Below, one piece after another: positions 24,639-41,812 of a stretch of DNA of 64,000 bases. Under the pieces are notes generated by a model that saw only the letters and a program-made list of their open reading frames with translations, was not told the DNA's origin and searched no databases. The DNA lies in the NCBI GenBank assembly GCA_965153355.1, contig OZ231127.1:2294001-2358000 (forward strand). The letters run 5' to 3'. The position numbers were made by a program, and so were the translations under genes. The DNA comes from Flaccisagitta enflata (Eukaryota > Chaetognatha > Sagittoidea > Aphragmophora). The first letter of the stretch is position 1. Each line of letters begins with the position of its first letter.

Positions 24639-26619
24639 TTATGACGCATTGTCGTCAGCGTCGTCGTCGTCGTTGGCGTTGTCACGCAATTCTGGTAACG
24701 CCTGAAATGGGAGGGTGATGAGCGGGTTCTGACCGTTGAAATAATGCACCGGCATCGGCATACCAAGCCCATTCGCGGTCAGAGAAGGGAATCCTTGTTT
24801 GGCATCTCGATCCGCACCAACGTTCGGTAAATCGGAAGAGGAAAGGCCCTGATTGCCATTTCCGGTCGCGTTGAAACCTTGAGGAGGCGGGGGTGGTCGT
24901 GCAGGAGCCTTTCCGTGTCTCACAGATTCGTCACGTGGCAAAGGAGGAGGAAGCCGAAATCTTTCGTCATCAACATTTCCGTCGACCACCTCCTGCGTAG
25001 CTGAAGGAGGAGGAGGAGGAAGAGGAGTGAGGGATCTATCGACTGATGATCGACCACTTTCACCGCCATCCGCGACCATATTTTCGATAACGGCCCTGAC
25101 ATTTGAGGGAGGAGGAGGACGAGGTGGTGCCAAGACTCGACCATGCGCCACAACGCCGGAAACAACCCCATTCTCACGTAACGGAGAAGGAGGAGGAGGA
25201 GGAGGAGGAGGAGTATCAGACGAACTTGGAGGCGGAGACACGGCACTTTTTGGCGATGTATCCCCTTCCACTTCTTCTAGCTCTTCGCCTCCCAAGCCGG
25301 CTATCGACGAGAGGCTGGCATAAACCCGTTGGTCGTGTTCATCGTCAGTGTTGAAGAAGAAGATTTTTGTCTGAGTCCCTCTTGGCACCATCTGTTTTTC
25401 CGCACCTGTGATTAATGGAAACAAAATTGGAAACACTTATATCATAGTCACATGCATATGGGCAGAGGCATTACTAAAATCTTATCGGGTCATCAGAGTA
25501 TCATTCATAACCAAAAAAAAAATTCATAAATGCAATACCTGGGATGTCAGGGTCATTTTGATCGAAATCGTCCAATCTTTGGCCGCGTTCTAGATTGGAT
25601 TGAAGCGTATCCAGGTCAGCCTCCACATTTTGGAAACTATCACGCAAAACAGTGACGGTAGAATGGACGATATTTGTCGTGGCACGAAGGTCGACCATTT
25701 GCAGAAGTATCTCACGCATCTGGACTCTTCCATAGCCTAAAATTGTTACAATAATGATAACGATGAAAACTGCATCATTCTCTGCAGACTCTTGAAGGAT
25801 CTGCTAATTCCTCAACATCCGGTCCGTCTCATGGACCGAGGGGCGGACCAACGGACCGACGGACGGACCAACGGACCGACGGACGGACCAACCGATCGAC
25901 GAACCAATGAATGGACCAACCGACCGACCGACCGACCGACGGACCGACGGACTGAAGGACCGACGTACCGACTATCAAATGAAATTGTACACTCGCGTGA
26001 CATGTAAACAAAATATATATTCCAATCTTACCCAATCTGCCAATTATCTGCAGCCGCGTTTCGACAATCGTGACCACCATTCCAATCAGAGCAAAAATGA
26101 TGACGACATTTAACACAAAGTTGATGGCGTCAAATCCAAATACACCAGCCATGTTGACGTCCAAACCTACAGAATACACAATTTCTTTTTTTCTATAAAC
26201 TGTATCTCAATAACAGGCTTTGTCCGTTGGTCCGTCGGTCGGTCGGTCCATCCGTCCATCCGTCCATCCGTCCATGAGAATGTGTAATATCAAACAGACC
26301 GAGCGAAATGAATTCATAAACCCTTACCAGTCGAATTTCCGAGTTGATGAGCCTTTTTTTCGCCTTCAAACCCAATGAAGGTGCCTTGGGTACCGTTGAC
26401 CGTTGCATTTTTACGCTCCAACAAAAAAGGCGATTCCGTCGTCAAATCGTGAACCGGAAGTGAGTCGATTGTGACAGCGTCCACCAAAACTGAAGGCGAA
26501 GAATTGTGGGAAATGTTTTCCTCTTTAATTACTGTGACACTAGTCTCAATTTTGAGGTCCGGCTGGGGCTTAGGCGTATTCTCTTCATCATCATCACTAG
26601 TAATCCAATCAAGCGACAT
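24639..26619 (-). CDS. Four-exon single-pass membrane protein with polyproline tail (463 aa)
   Basis: Exons 26619-26328, 26166-26032, 25736-25539 and 25405-24639; every junction is GT-AG, all in phase 1, and the sum is exactly 463 codons plus stop. Residues 1-97 are acidic and hydrophilic with several N-x-S/T sites. Residues about 114-132 are a transmembrane helix (NFVLNVVIIFALIGMVVTIV). Residues about 143-208 are an amphipathic or coiled-coil segment. The last 250 residues are disordered with repeated polyproline blocks (PPPPPPPP, APPRPPPP, LPPPPPP, ARPPPPP), then a Gly/Asn-rich part and an Asp-rich terminus. Such Pro blocks bind EVH1, SH3 or profilin-type partners, so interaction with host actin or trafficking machinery is conceivable. 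That is inference only. I recognise no family. An upstream in-frame ATG (26754) would add 45 basic residues. Confidence 0.72.
25815..25980. repeat. R1 GACC-type tract in intron 2 of the polyproline membrane gene
   Basis: GACGGACCAACGGACCGACG-type units over 150 bp within intron 25737-26031. The neighbouring intron (26167-26327) has GTCCGTCGGTCGGTCGG and CCATCCGTCCATCCGTCC at 26220-26275, the reversed form of the same tract. Confidence 0.7.
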
Positions 26620-27245
26620 TTTCAATTTCCCTTTTGCTCTTTTTTTTTCCAATAATGAGAGGTTTTTTTTTCCTTGAAACGAAGTGACCAAAAAAGTCCA
26701 AGACTGAATCATACAAAGACTTTCTCTTATTCTTAGGTCTAGCTTTTTTTTCACATTCTAACACGAGCATCTAACCTCAACAATTGGTCTATTTACTCAT
26801 AGTTATTTTCTTACTATTCAATCGTGGTTTCTTGATTTCTTATCAGCGATTGCGACTCAACTCCGAGTCACTCAACTCGGCAGGGCATCTTTTTTCAAGC
26901 CAAATCTGAAAATGACAAATGGGAAAAAGAGAGAGAGAAACAAAACTTAGATATGAGATGGAAAAACACCAAATCCTTCGAATTCACTCGCGTCTTATAA
27001 CGTTTCCCGCCGTACATACATTAAATTACAGTTATCTTGAGAGGGAAAAATCGGCTTTCGGTTTAATCGCGTCCCCATCCATCCTTTTTTTTTTTATTCA
27101 ACACTTTATCTTTCTTTACACGTCAAATTTGAGAAGTTAATGACTCTCGAAATTCTTACTTGAGAAAAAAATCTCATATACTCTTTCTTAAAGACTTAAC
27201 GGTTTTTGCTTTTTCCCTCGTTCATTCTTATTGAATTACACTCTT
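26620..27245. other. Upstream flank of the last virus-like gene
   Basis: About 620 bp with no supported gene. CCGAGTCACTCAACTCGG at 26862-26879 is a small inverted repeat (5-bp stem). This is the likely promoter side of the polyproline membrane gene and the likely right-hand limit of the virus-like gene set; no terminal inverted repeat can be shown because the left end is missing. Confidence 0.45.
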
Positions 27246-27248
27246 ATG

Positions 27249-27785
27249 AAAAGGTATTTCACAGGGGTACAGCCGGTCTTTTCTGACTCCTATTATTCAC
27301 ATATATATATTCAATATTCAAACAACAAAAGGTATTTCACTGAGGTACAGGCCTATGTTTTTCAACTCGACTTACTTGTTTTATGTTTTCTTTCTTTCTG
27401 TCTTTGTTTCTGTCTGTCTTTCTGTCTTTCTCGCTGGCCATTCCACCCATTGATCGACTTGACAAAAGGTATCGTACGCGAGTACAGGCCTAGATTTTGC
27501 TGGCCTGTTTCTTTCTTTCTTTCTTTCTTTCCTTCTTTCTTTCTTTCATTGACCAGTCCACCCATCGATCGAGTTCCATTGAAAGTAGGGTTGCATTTGT
27601 ACAGTATGATTGTCCAAATTGGTCTTGCATTGGGTTTAGCCAAGCTTCAAGCTTGACCAGCCTCAGAATTTCAGCCTTCGATTCTTTCTAATAGCTCTGA
27701 GACTGGCATTACTTACTACCCTTACTATAGCAAAAGCCTGACAAAAGGTATAGTACGCGAGTACAGGCCTAGATTTTGCTGGCTT
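27249..27785. repeat. Four spaced copies of an AAAAGGTAT...GTACAG motif
   Basis: AAAAGGTATTTCACAGGGGT (27249), a close variant at 27327, and two copies reading ACAAAAGGTAT, then GTACGCGAGTACAGGCCTAG, then ATTTTGCTGG (27462 and 27741). The two last are near-identical over about 40 bp. The intervening DNA is (CTTT)n-rich. Confidence 0.7.
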
Positions 27786-30120
<2,335 letters not shown>

Positions 30121-30212
30121 TCATTCTATTCAGTTTTCCACCTGCCTTGGAGTAACAACAACAAAAAGAACAGCAAAAACAACATCAACAACAACATCAA
30201 CAGCGACAAAAA

Positions 30213-31035
<823 letters not shown>

Positions 31036-31156
31036 CCCTTCCTCTCATTGACGCTGTGATTACTCATAAAGTTACTTTCCTCCATTCAACGTCAGTGATT
31101 TTCCCACGCTCGATTCAATCAATCAATCAATAAATCAATCAACATTACCACCAGCC

Positions 31157-31825
<669 letters not shown>

Positions 31826-33812
31826 GTCACGTTTAATGTCTGTCGGTTGATCCGTCCGTTGGTGCGTGTATGTCTGTCGGTCCGTCGTTTAATGTTTGTC
31901 GGTTGATCCATCCGTTGGTGTGTGTATGTCTGTCGGTCCGTCGTTCGTTGTTTTCCAGCACCTATGATTCATTGGTTCTAGGGTCTCCCTCTTTAAGTTT
32001 GTCGGTTGATCTGTCCGTTGGTGCGTGTGTCTGACAAGTCAGTTGTTCATTGTCTTCCACCATTAATGACTTTTTGGTTCATGTCTCCCTTTCACGCAGC
32101 TGGTGATAACCATTTAGTAGAAGGGACATGAAGTGGCCTCATGGTTTGACACTTGCCTAACTGCCGCGCAAAAGTTTTTCAATTATGTACACACTAATGA
32201 AAATTCATCAGTCGGTTATTATTTGGTAAACATTTTTTTTTCCATCTTAAGTAATAAGGAAATAGATTTATGAAAAATTATATAATTTCCCAACTTATTA
32301 GTAAACAAATGGACATATTGACTGATTGATTGATCAAAAAATCTGCGCTAGATTCAAGCAAATTCAAAACATGATGGGCTGCTTCATGCAAATTGACATG
32401 AATAAAATTCGGTTTCCATTTCTGTGCTCCCCTTGCGCGCGCGTGCTTCCTCCTTATTCTTGTCTTTTCTATCGTTTTCTTGCCCTTATTCTTGCCCACC
32501 TTGCTTTTTCTATCTTTTTCTTGCCCTTCTTCTTGCCCACCTCGCTTTTTCTATCTTTTTCTTGCCCTTCTTCTTGCCCACCTTGCTTTTTCTATCTTTT
32601 TCTTGCCCTTCTTCTTGCCCACCTTGCTTTTTCTATCTTTTTCTTGCCCTTCTTCTTGCCCACCTCGCTTTTTCTATCTTTTTCTTGCCCTTTTTCTTAC
32701 TCTTTTGGTTGAAAAAAAAAAAACCCGGCATCATTTCCCAAAGCACAGGGGAAGGCTTAATCTTGCGCGTGTGTAACATCATACCATTCATATACATTCA
32801 CAGTATCAGGAAACAAGAAAGGCAGTTGGCGCTTAGTATTGCGCGTGTGTAGCAGGCTATTGCAACATCGTATCATATCATTCATCAGCGTGCGCAGTAT
32901 CAGGAAGCAGGGAAGGCGGTTGGTGCTTAATCTTGCATATGTGCAATGCGTTATTGCAACATGATTTCATGTTATTCATATGCGTGCACAGTATCAGGAA
33001 ACAGGGAAAGCGGTTGGTGCTTAATCTTGTGTGGCGCGTTGTTGCGGCATTGTATGGCATTACAGATTTGCGTGTCCGTTTGATTTCTGGACTGATTTTT
33101 TTCACATCAACAATCATGAATCATGTGATCACCTGAGATCCCCAATCTCCTCTGTTCAACACTATCTAAGAGTAATCTGTATTTCCGAAGTGTAATCAGG
33201 TTCTTGTTTACACAATCCACCTGTTGATATTACTTAAAGAGAATTTACGTAATAAAACTGATGAAATTTACAAGGATAAAATTAGATGTACATGCCCATC
33301 GCTTGCAAGAGGTTTGACTGATCTTGACTGACACATTTGACTCGAGTGACTGAACGCAAAAATCCCACAAGTCTTCAAATGGCTGACCAAAAATAAATCC
33401 TCGGTGGCTTTTTTTACTCCTCCTCCTCCTCCTCCTACTCCTCCTCACCCCTCCTCCTTCTCCTCCTCCTCCTCGCCTTCCTGGCATTTTCTAGTCGTTC
33501 ACGTCAAGTATTTTCCTCTGGGATGCTATTTTTAGTGAACGGGGAAGTGGCAACTGATATCTCAGTATGTAAGATAAAATATTGGATGTAGGTGAGGAGG
33601 TTACGACAAACAAGGTTGAAGGGCGAGGATCACCTTGTATGAAGTATGATGTCTGCAGTATGAACTGATTATGATGGTACGGTGGGGTAGGGCAGGGTAT
33701 GGGCACGATGTGGTAAGGTAGGGTTTAATACTGAAGAGAGTGTTCTTGCTTTCATAACTTTTTCTGTCTACTCTTAATATGGTATTCCATTTTAGAGGTT
33801 TTCTCTTTGGGC
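31826..33812. other. Gene-free repeat-rich region
   Basis: Three copies of a GTCGGTTGATC(C/T)(A/G)TCCGTTGGTG(C/T) unit at about 31840-32010; a 41-bp minisatellite (CTTGCCCACCTTGCTTTTTC...) with five copies at 32470-32700; three CAGTATCAGGAA(A/G)CA units of about 100 bp between 32800 and 33050; and a CTCCTCCTC tract at 33417-33480. No gene is supported. Confidence 0.7.
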
Positions 33813-34395
33813 AGCGGCCCCGAAGGGGACGATGTCCTGTAGAACACAGGGGGACTTTTGTTCGTCCTTTCGTCCGTTTGTTCCTTTGTTCGTTCATGCG
33901 TCCCCCCCCCCCGGCCATTTCAATTTCCCCTACTATTTGATGGGAAGTCTACATCTTTTTATTTTCCATACTAATAAATTGGAATTCCATATTTTTTCAT
34001 TATTTTTCTATTTCCAATGTTATTCAATGGGAATTCTTCATTTTTTTCATATTCTCATCAATTTTTCATGTTATTAAATAGAAATTACACATTTTTTTCA
34101 ATTCTTTTCAATTTTCCATGCTATTTAATAGAAACTTAAATTATTTCATGTTTTCATCAATTTTCCATGTTATTCAATGAAAATTATTAAAATCTTCATT
34201 TTTTGTCAATTTTTTATGTTATGCAATGGTGCAATAGTACTCCCAAACCCAATTAAGCAGAAGTCCCCCTGTGTTCTACAGGACATCGTCCCCTTCAGGG
34301 CCGCTGCCCTACTAACTATCACCTACATTGACAAACATACAAAGCAGGGCAACGGGTATCCCTGACCACATATTGTCCTTTGGCGACTGGTTTTA
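33813..34395. repeat. R2 element: inverted arms around an AT-rich minisatellite core
   Basis: Left arm at 33813-33862 (GGGCAGCGGCCCCGAAGG, then GATGTCCTGTAGAACACAGG) is the inverse of the right arm at 34262-34311 (CCTGTGTTCTACAGGACATC, then GGGCCGCTGCCCT). The core repeats TTTTCCATGTTATTCAATGG-like units of about 60 bp. Right flank: GGGCAACGGGTATCCCTGACC. Confidence 0.8.
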
Positions 34396-34399
34396 CAAC

Positions 34400-35790
34400 T
34401 CTAAATTGAGTCTTTCTTTGTCCTCTCTCACTTTGGTATCCCACTCTCAGTTGATACTTCCTCTGTCTATGATTATTCTGATAACCTATTCTCAATTAAT
34501 ACTTTCTCTGCCCATAATCACTATGGTATCCCATTCTCAGTAAATACTTTCTTTGTCCACTCTCAATATGTTATCCCACACTCAGGTTAGTCTTTCTCTG
34601 TCTTTTCTCAATACGTTATCCCACACTCAGGTTAGACATTGTCTGTCTTTTCTCAATATGGTATCCCACACTCAAGTTAGACATTGTCTGTCTTCTCTCA
34701 ATATGGTATCCCACATTCAGTTCCATTGGCCACTTTCATCGTCAATGTCAGCTTTTGACTCTCCATTGGAGGCCTCACGTATGTTTCAGCTGAAAAAAAA
34801 AAAGTGTTTCCTTTTTTGCTCTTTTGCTTTCACCTTTTTACCTTTCAACTTTGAGCTGTTTAATAGAGTCTTACTTATCTGGTTAGCATGGGTGGAAAGG
34901 GGTGGTTTGGGGGTGCTGGAGTTGAGATGGGTAATTTTACTTGATAGGTGGTGATTTAGAGCTATTGTGGTTAGGCATGGTGGGTAAGCTAAGGAGAGGA
35001 GGGTGGAGAAAGTATTGGGTAAGGGAGTTACCTATCTGGGGAGTCTGGTGGGTCTGGTCACTCTGGTGAGTCTGGTGATTCTGATGAGTCTGTTGAGTCT
35101 AGTGGGTTAGTAGAGGAGGGTGGAGGAAATGACATGCAAGGGAGTTGCCTATCTGGTGAGGCATGATGGGTAAGGAGAGGAGGGTGAAGAAAGTAGTGGG
35201 CAAGGGTGAGGCATGGTGGGTAAGTAGAGGAGGGTGGAGGAATTAATGAGCAAGGGACTACCTTTTGACTTTGTGCTATTTGATAGTCTTACTGATCTGG
35301 TGAGGCATGCTGGGTAAGTAGAGGAGGGTGGTGGAAGTAATGGGCAAGGGACCACCTTTTAACTTGGCGCTGTTTGATAGAGTCTTACTTATCTGGTGAA
35401 GCATGCTTGGTAAGTAGCGGAGGGTGGAGGAAATAATTGGCAGGGGACCACCTTTTGACTTTGCGCTGTTTGATGGAGTCTTCCCTGTTGGGAGAGGCAT
35501 GGTGGGTAAGTAGCGGAGGGTGGAGGAATTAATGAGCAAGGGACCACCTTTCAACTTTGCGCTTTTTGATAGAGTCTCACTTATCTGGTGAGGCATGCTA
35601 GGTAAGTAGAGGAGGGTGGTGGAAGTAATGGGCAAGGGACCACCTTTTAACTTTGCGCTGTTTAATAGAGTGTTACTTATCTGGTGAAGCATGCTTGGTA
35701 AGTAGAGGAGGGTGGAGGAAATAATTGGCAAGGGACAACCTTCTAACTTTGAGCTGTTTGATGGAGTCTTTTGATGTGGCATGTGGGGAA
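34400..35790. repeat. Two minisatellites (about 60 bp and about 95 bp)
   Basis: 34400-34735: degenerate units with TCTCAATATGGTATCCCACA. 35180-35790: units of about 88-98 bp with GGTAAGTAGAGGAGGGTGG, then GGGACCACCTTTTAACTTTG; anchors at about 35351, 35449, 35541, 35640 and 35727. The minus-strand 168-aa frame through it is a repeat translation. Confidence 0.8.
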
Positions 35791-36295
35791 TGGAAAGGGG
35801 GTGCAGAAAGTTTTAAGCATAAGATTTATTTCTAATCTGAGCTGCTTGATGGAGTCTTACTCGTCTAGTTTGGGCAATGAAGTTGTGTTTTGTTGAACCA
35901 ATATGATATCACCGTTTAAACAAAAAAGCTGTACTTATCTTTTTTCTGTAGGCGCGCCAAAGCACCTCTATAACTGGCTGTTTCCGTTGGTTGGTTGATC
36001 GGTTAGTTTGTTGGTCGGGTAATGCATTTGTTTGACGATCCACACGTCCCACCTTATTGGCCTACATGGCCTTGACATTTACTATTTAGGATTCAACAAA
36101 AGAACGTCAGAGAGTTTGTCGGTGTCCCAAACTTTGTTTTTTTCTAAGATTATAACATTTTTTTCAACATTTTGTTTTGTCAGAGACTTGATTATTAAGC
36201 CTGCCAAGAGCATATTTTCCATAACGTCTCATGCTTCATGCTTCTGTTGCTTTGAAAAGGGTATCTCATGACTTAATTGGTTCAGTTATGAGTTT

Positions 36296-36356
<61 letters not shown>

Positions 36357-38153
36357 TAAAAGATCAAGGTTTTTTTCTTTTTATGGTGTGTTGAGTTGAT
36401 GCCAAAATGAAACGGAACAGAAAGCACGAAAAGTTTTCCGTTTCTTGCCACTTTTTGATTGCCAACTTGCAGAGACACTGCTGAGTGCTTGTGGCATTAA
36501 CTGTGGCATCGGCTGTTGCTTTAACTGTGGCATCAATTGTGGTATCAATTGGCATCTGTTGATTAGTGGTTGTGGCATTAACTTTGGCATCAATCGCTGA
36601 GTGGTTGTGGTGACAACAGCAGCATCAACTCTGGTATCTAACTTGAGTTGTTGCAGCACCAACTGTGGCATCAGCTGTGGCTTCAACTGTGGAATCAATT
36701 GTAGGAATCAGCTGCCATCAATTACTGAGTGGTCGTTGCATCAACTACCATCAATTGCTGAGTAATTTTGGCATGAACAGAGGCATAAACTGTGTCATCG
36801 GTTGTGGCATCAACTGTGGCACTATCTGTGGCAACAATTGATGAGTGCTTGTGGCAATAACTACGGCATCAACAGCTGAGTGGTTCTAGCATCAAAAAGT
36901 AAAAAAAGAGTATGGCTCAAAAACGAGAGGCGAAATAAAGAAAGGGAATATAACATAAAGCGTGTACCAAAGAGAAACATAAAAAAAGGAAAGGGAAAAT
37001 AAAGAAAAGTCCCGGAACCCATTCTCTGTTACGCAGCATTAAATCCGCCACCGGGACCGCAGCAACGACTAACGGGGAGGAGGAAGAGGAGAAGAAGGAA
37101 GAGGAGGAGAAGGGGGGATGGAAGGAGCAGGAGGAGGACTGGTGGTGGCGTCAACGACGTAGAGGTAAGGAGGCGGGGGTTTTGGGCAAGGTCGAGGTTG
37201 CCAGGGTGAATGTTGAGCAACAATGTCCGAAAACTAGTTGAATAGTGAATATGAATTTCAGAATGGCCATAGCCTTACACGAATATGAATATGAATATGA
37301 ATATGAATATGAATATGAATATGAATATGATTATGAATATGAATATGAATATGAATATGAATTTCAAAATGGCCATAGCCTTTAATGAATATGAATATGA
37401 ATATGAATATGAATATGAATATGAATATGAATATGAATATGAATATGAATATGAATTTCATAATGCCATAGCCTTAAATGAATCAAAATTGGTGACTCTT
37501 GAATGAGTCTGTTTTTCTTTTTTTTCTGTTTTACTTTCTTATAAAGAAATTTTGAACGGGGGACCCTGACCGTTCTTGGTTGCATGTCAGTCGTCTTTGC
37601 TGAGGAAATGCCGACAATGATGTTTATGAGGTATCATCCATTTGCATCTGTGAGTGATGGTGGTGGTGGTGGTGGTGGTGGTAATGTATATGAGGTATGA
37701 TGTATGAGCTATTCGTATCTGTGAGTGGTTATGGTGATCATAGAGAAAATAGCACGTAAAAGGCTGTTTTATTGTGTCTCATTGTAACATCGATGACGTA
37801 TGGTACTTGCTGTAAAGGTTGAGGCATGGTTTTACAAAAGAAGTGGCCTAAAGAAGTTGCCATATTGATAATTTTTTTGTAGAATTGTCGTGTTAGTGAA
37901 TTTTGGTGGTGTTGAATGATGTCAGTGAATGTTTATGAACATGCGTTGGTTAATCACTTCAATGTACAAGCAGTCATGCTAAGTGTATTAATGCCATAAA
38001 TGCCATAAATGCCTTAGCGAGCAGAGACCAAAGCGACTACTTATACGAGATGGGGAAGGGGTGGGAGCCCGGGGAGGGAAATACAAAGAGAAGAAAACAA
38101 GTAAAAAATTACTTATACAAGACATGTAGAAGACATGAGAAGTGTTTAAGCGG

Positions 38154-38226
<73 letters not shown>

Positions 38227-38442
38227 ATAAAACAGACAATGAGAGGAACAGGCAAGCCGATGGACATACAAAAAACTCATCGATAGGCCAATATATAGAA
38301 AGCCAGAGAAACAAACACAGATTCTCTTTGGGGAAAAAACAATGAGTGCAATTCAAAAGGAACCAAAAAATATGAATAAGCGGAAAGAACAAAAAGACTT
38401 TTAAATACAAAAAAAAAAAAGAGAAAAAAAGAAAGCTTTTTA
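35791..38442. other. Gene-free region with several simple repeats
   Basis: (CA)n at 36299-36354; a degenerate TGTGGCATCAACTG-type repeat at 36490-36900; (GAATAT)n hexamer in two arrays (37279-37362 and 37386-37454), each followed by GAATTTCA(G/A/T)AATG and CCATAGCCTT; (GGT)n at 37660-37682; (GA)n(GACA)n at 38157-38225. No gene is supported. Confidence 0.7.
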
Positions 38443-38560
38443 GTCGCATGCTTCGCGGCTCTACACCCCGCATCGTCCGTCCGTTTGTTGGTCGGTCTAT
38501 CTGTCCATCGGTTTGTGAACTGACCAACCTATTCATTTGCAGAGTTGAGCACGGACCGAC
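38443..38560 (-). repeat. R1 3' part, reverse orientation
   Basis: TAGTCGCATGCTTCGCGGCT, then CTACACCCCGCATCGTCCGT and GTTGGTCGGTC: the reverse complement of the R1 3' end (GGGGTGTAGAGTCGCG plus hairpin). Confidence 0.7.
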
Positions 38561-38706
38561 CAACATATTAAGCTCATTTATAGAACTGATTGCACAAGAT
38601 TTGAAAATGATAAAACTTTCATCTGCTCTCTGAAAGATTTTTTTATTCCCGACGATTTGGCAATTTAAACCACAAATTAGAGCGGAGACTGTCTGGCTGT
38701 CTCTTT

Positions 38707-39154
<448 letters not shown>

Positions 39155-39944
39155 CATTGCGGGTCCGCTCACACTAAAGCAACATTGACGCCTCCTAAAT
39201 GGGTTGCCTTTTCAGGCGAGAGACCAAAGTCGTTTCCACTAATGCCTCTGTCTCTATCTTTTTCTCATTTCCTTTTATTTTCCATGTCTCTCTCTTTGTC
39301 TCCATTTCCTTTAACTTTCTATGTCTCTCTCTTTTTCTCTCATTTCCCCTTTCTCTCCTTCGTCTCTATCTCTGTCCCTTTTCAGCCATGCCGAGACTCA
39401 GTGTATCACTTGGTCGTTTCATTTTACGCATTTTGAGGGAAAGTGCCGGGCTATATAACCCGCCTTTAATGTGCCTCCGTCTAACTTTTGAAATGGATAA
39501 GAGGCCGTGATAAAATTCTTAGCCATAAATTCTTTTTGTGTCTATGACTTCGGAGCGAGTCGTACCAGCTCATTCATTGTGATAGGTTTTTCATGATTGT
39601 TATTGTTCCAGTCATAAATTGGTTAAGTATGCACTATGCACAGACATACCTTACACCCGCTATCATGGCATACCCGCCTGAAAGTCATGAGGTTATCAGA
39701 CCCTATAAATTTCACGGTTATTTTTTGGTTATTGACAATGAGGTAGCTTCACAATGAGGCGTGAGTTTGCGTTTGTCCAGTCCCTTGGAGCACTGCTGTA
39801 TGTATGTCACAACTATATTTGAATACACAGTACACCCATATCATCAAGTGCACACCGCACCAGTGCACTTATGGACTTATGCACTTATGGCTGATTCTAC
39901 CTTTACCATTCAACAAATGGCTTGATTTCATTTGATAAGTATTT
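39155..39944. other. Gene-free region
   Basis: Pyrimidine-rich to about 39390, then ordinary sequence. I see no gene, RNA or repeat I can name. Confidence 0.5.
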
Positions 39945-40545
39945 GCGGGAATTGCCCTCACTTGGAAAATTGTCCTCTTTGGGAGGTTGCCCCCTATGCA
40001 TTGGGGCATTGCCCTTACTTAGAAAATTGCCCTCTTTGGGAGGTTGCCCTCTTTCTGGGATTGTCCTCATTTGGGAAACGGCCCTCTTTGGAGGGTTGCT
40101 CTCTTTGTGAGGTTTTCCTCATTTGGGGATTTGTCCTCTCTTAGAGGTTACTCTGTTTGTTGGAACGCCCTCTTCTAGGCAACACTCTCTTTGGGGAAGG
40201 TCTTTTTTGGGATTGCCCACTTAGCAGCTTTGTCCTGTTTGGAGGGATTGTCCTCCTTAGCGGATTGTCCTCAGCTGGGAAATTGCTCTCTATGGTGGGT
40301 TGCCCTCTTTGTGGAAACGCCCTCTTTTAGTGAATGCTCTCTACAGGGAGTATCTCTTTGGTACTGCTTTCTAGAGGATTGCCCTTATTGAGGGTTTGTA
40401 CCCATTTGGGGAATGCCCTGTTTGGGGGATGCCCTCTTTGAGGGAGTGCCTTCAAAATGAGTATCGCCTTCTTTGAGAGATTGCCCTCATTTGGAGAGTC
40501 GCCCACTTTGAAAGATTGCCCTCTTCACGAAACTACTCTCTTTCG
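39945..40545. repeat. Degenerate minisatellite, TTGCCCTCTTTGGGAG units
   Basis: About 25-30 imperfect units of 19-24 bp built on GATTGCCCTC(A/T)TTTGGGA, running from 39945 to 40545. Confidence 0.8.
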
Positions 40546-40689
40546 GGTATTGCCGTTTCGTCCCCTCCTACAAATTTCCACGCGCAATTTTGATGTGCTT
40601 CCGCTTCTCGTTTAAAAAAAAAACAACCCTGAAGTCGTTTATTACCGTTATATAGAAGATTCCACGAGGAATGTGGATCCCTTTCTGCT

Positions 40690-40900
40690 TGAGACGTTCC
40701 TTCACTTGCATCGCTCACTCTGTTCATTCGCTGTGCAGCGCTCCGCTTGCTTCGCTCGCTTGGTCCATTTATGGGCTCGCTCACTCACTTCGCTCACTCC
40801 CTCGTGGGACAGTTGAAATTCATTAACATGTGTTCATGCTATGAACGCGTTTGACGGGAATGAGCGCGTTTTTTGTCTTCACTAGAAGCACGCCCTAGAT
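40690..40900 (+). repeat. Dispersed repeat R3, copy 1
   Basis: CTCACTCTGTTCATTCGCTG, then CACTCCCTCGTGGGACAGTT, GTTCATGCTATGAACGCG and CACTAGAAGCACGCCCTA. It aligns in order with copies at 41.58-41.81 and 56.77-56.98 kb. Confidence 0.75.
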
Positions 40901-41579
40901 TTGACACGCTCATGGAGAATCTCTGTTTCCGAGTTACCTCATATTGAGAGCAGAATGGATGACGATATAAACCTCCTTTATGTCCTGCATTGTCCTCTTA
41001 TGTCCTCTTGTGCCAGTGTTCATCCGACCCATTTTGTGTCAATTTGTGTCATTTTGTGTCTTTTCAAATTGTTTTGGGCGTGTTTCCACTGATGAAAACA
41101 ATCGGGATTATTCTTGTAAAACGAGTTTGCAGCATGATCTCAAATTTAAAATTTGAAAGGACCCACAAAGAAGTATGTCAAATGAGTGATCCAGCCTGTA
41201 AATGGTGATACCTAGTGAAACGAGGCTAAGTGCTGCGGAACCAGTGAGTGGCGTGGGCAGAGCGACGACCAAGTAGACTTGGGTGTATTAGGTATTCTTT
41301 AGGAGTACTTATTGCCAAGAAGTTACAACTGATTACGATGCTGTAGTGGCTTGTATAGTCGCGCAGTATGTGTTTAAAAATTGGTCAGAGCTGTTAAGAA
41401 ATTACTTAATTGCATGAATGAGAAATTGAGAATAAGCCCCATGCTCTTGGATTACAAGCATATTGGACCTATTACATTTTTCACAGTATGCACAAATAAG
41501 AACCCCCAATTCACCAATCACCAGCTGGGTCGCATTTTTCACTGTTTGGGAGTGTTTCTAGTCTGAGACAATCGCGTTT
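40901..41579. other. Gene-free spacer between two R3 copies
   Basis: About 680 bp. It includes GTCCTCTTATGTCCTCTTG and a threefold TTTTGTGTCA(A/T)TTTGTGTC run at 41031-41065. No gene is supported. Confidence 0.5.
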
Positions 41580-41812
41580 GTACCGGGCCACTCAGTTGCT
41601 CGCTTCGTTTGTTCACTGGCATCGCTCACTCTGTTTCTCGCTCCGCTGCGCTCATTTCGCTACGCTCGCTTCCCTTGCTCACTTTTTTCACGGGCTCGCA
41701 CACTCCCTCGTGGGACAGTCAAAATGCTTGAATATGTGTTCACACTGAAAACGCGTTCAACAGGAAGAAACGCGTTTTTGGTCATCACTAGAAACACGCC
41801 CTATCTCTTGAG
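41580..41812 (+). repeat. Dispersed repeat R3, copy 2
   Basis: CATCGCTCACTCTGTTTCTC, CACTCCCTCGTGGGACAGTC, GTGTTCACACTGAAAACGCG, then CATCACTAGAAACACGCCCT. Confidence 0.75.
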
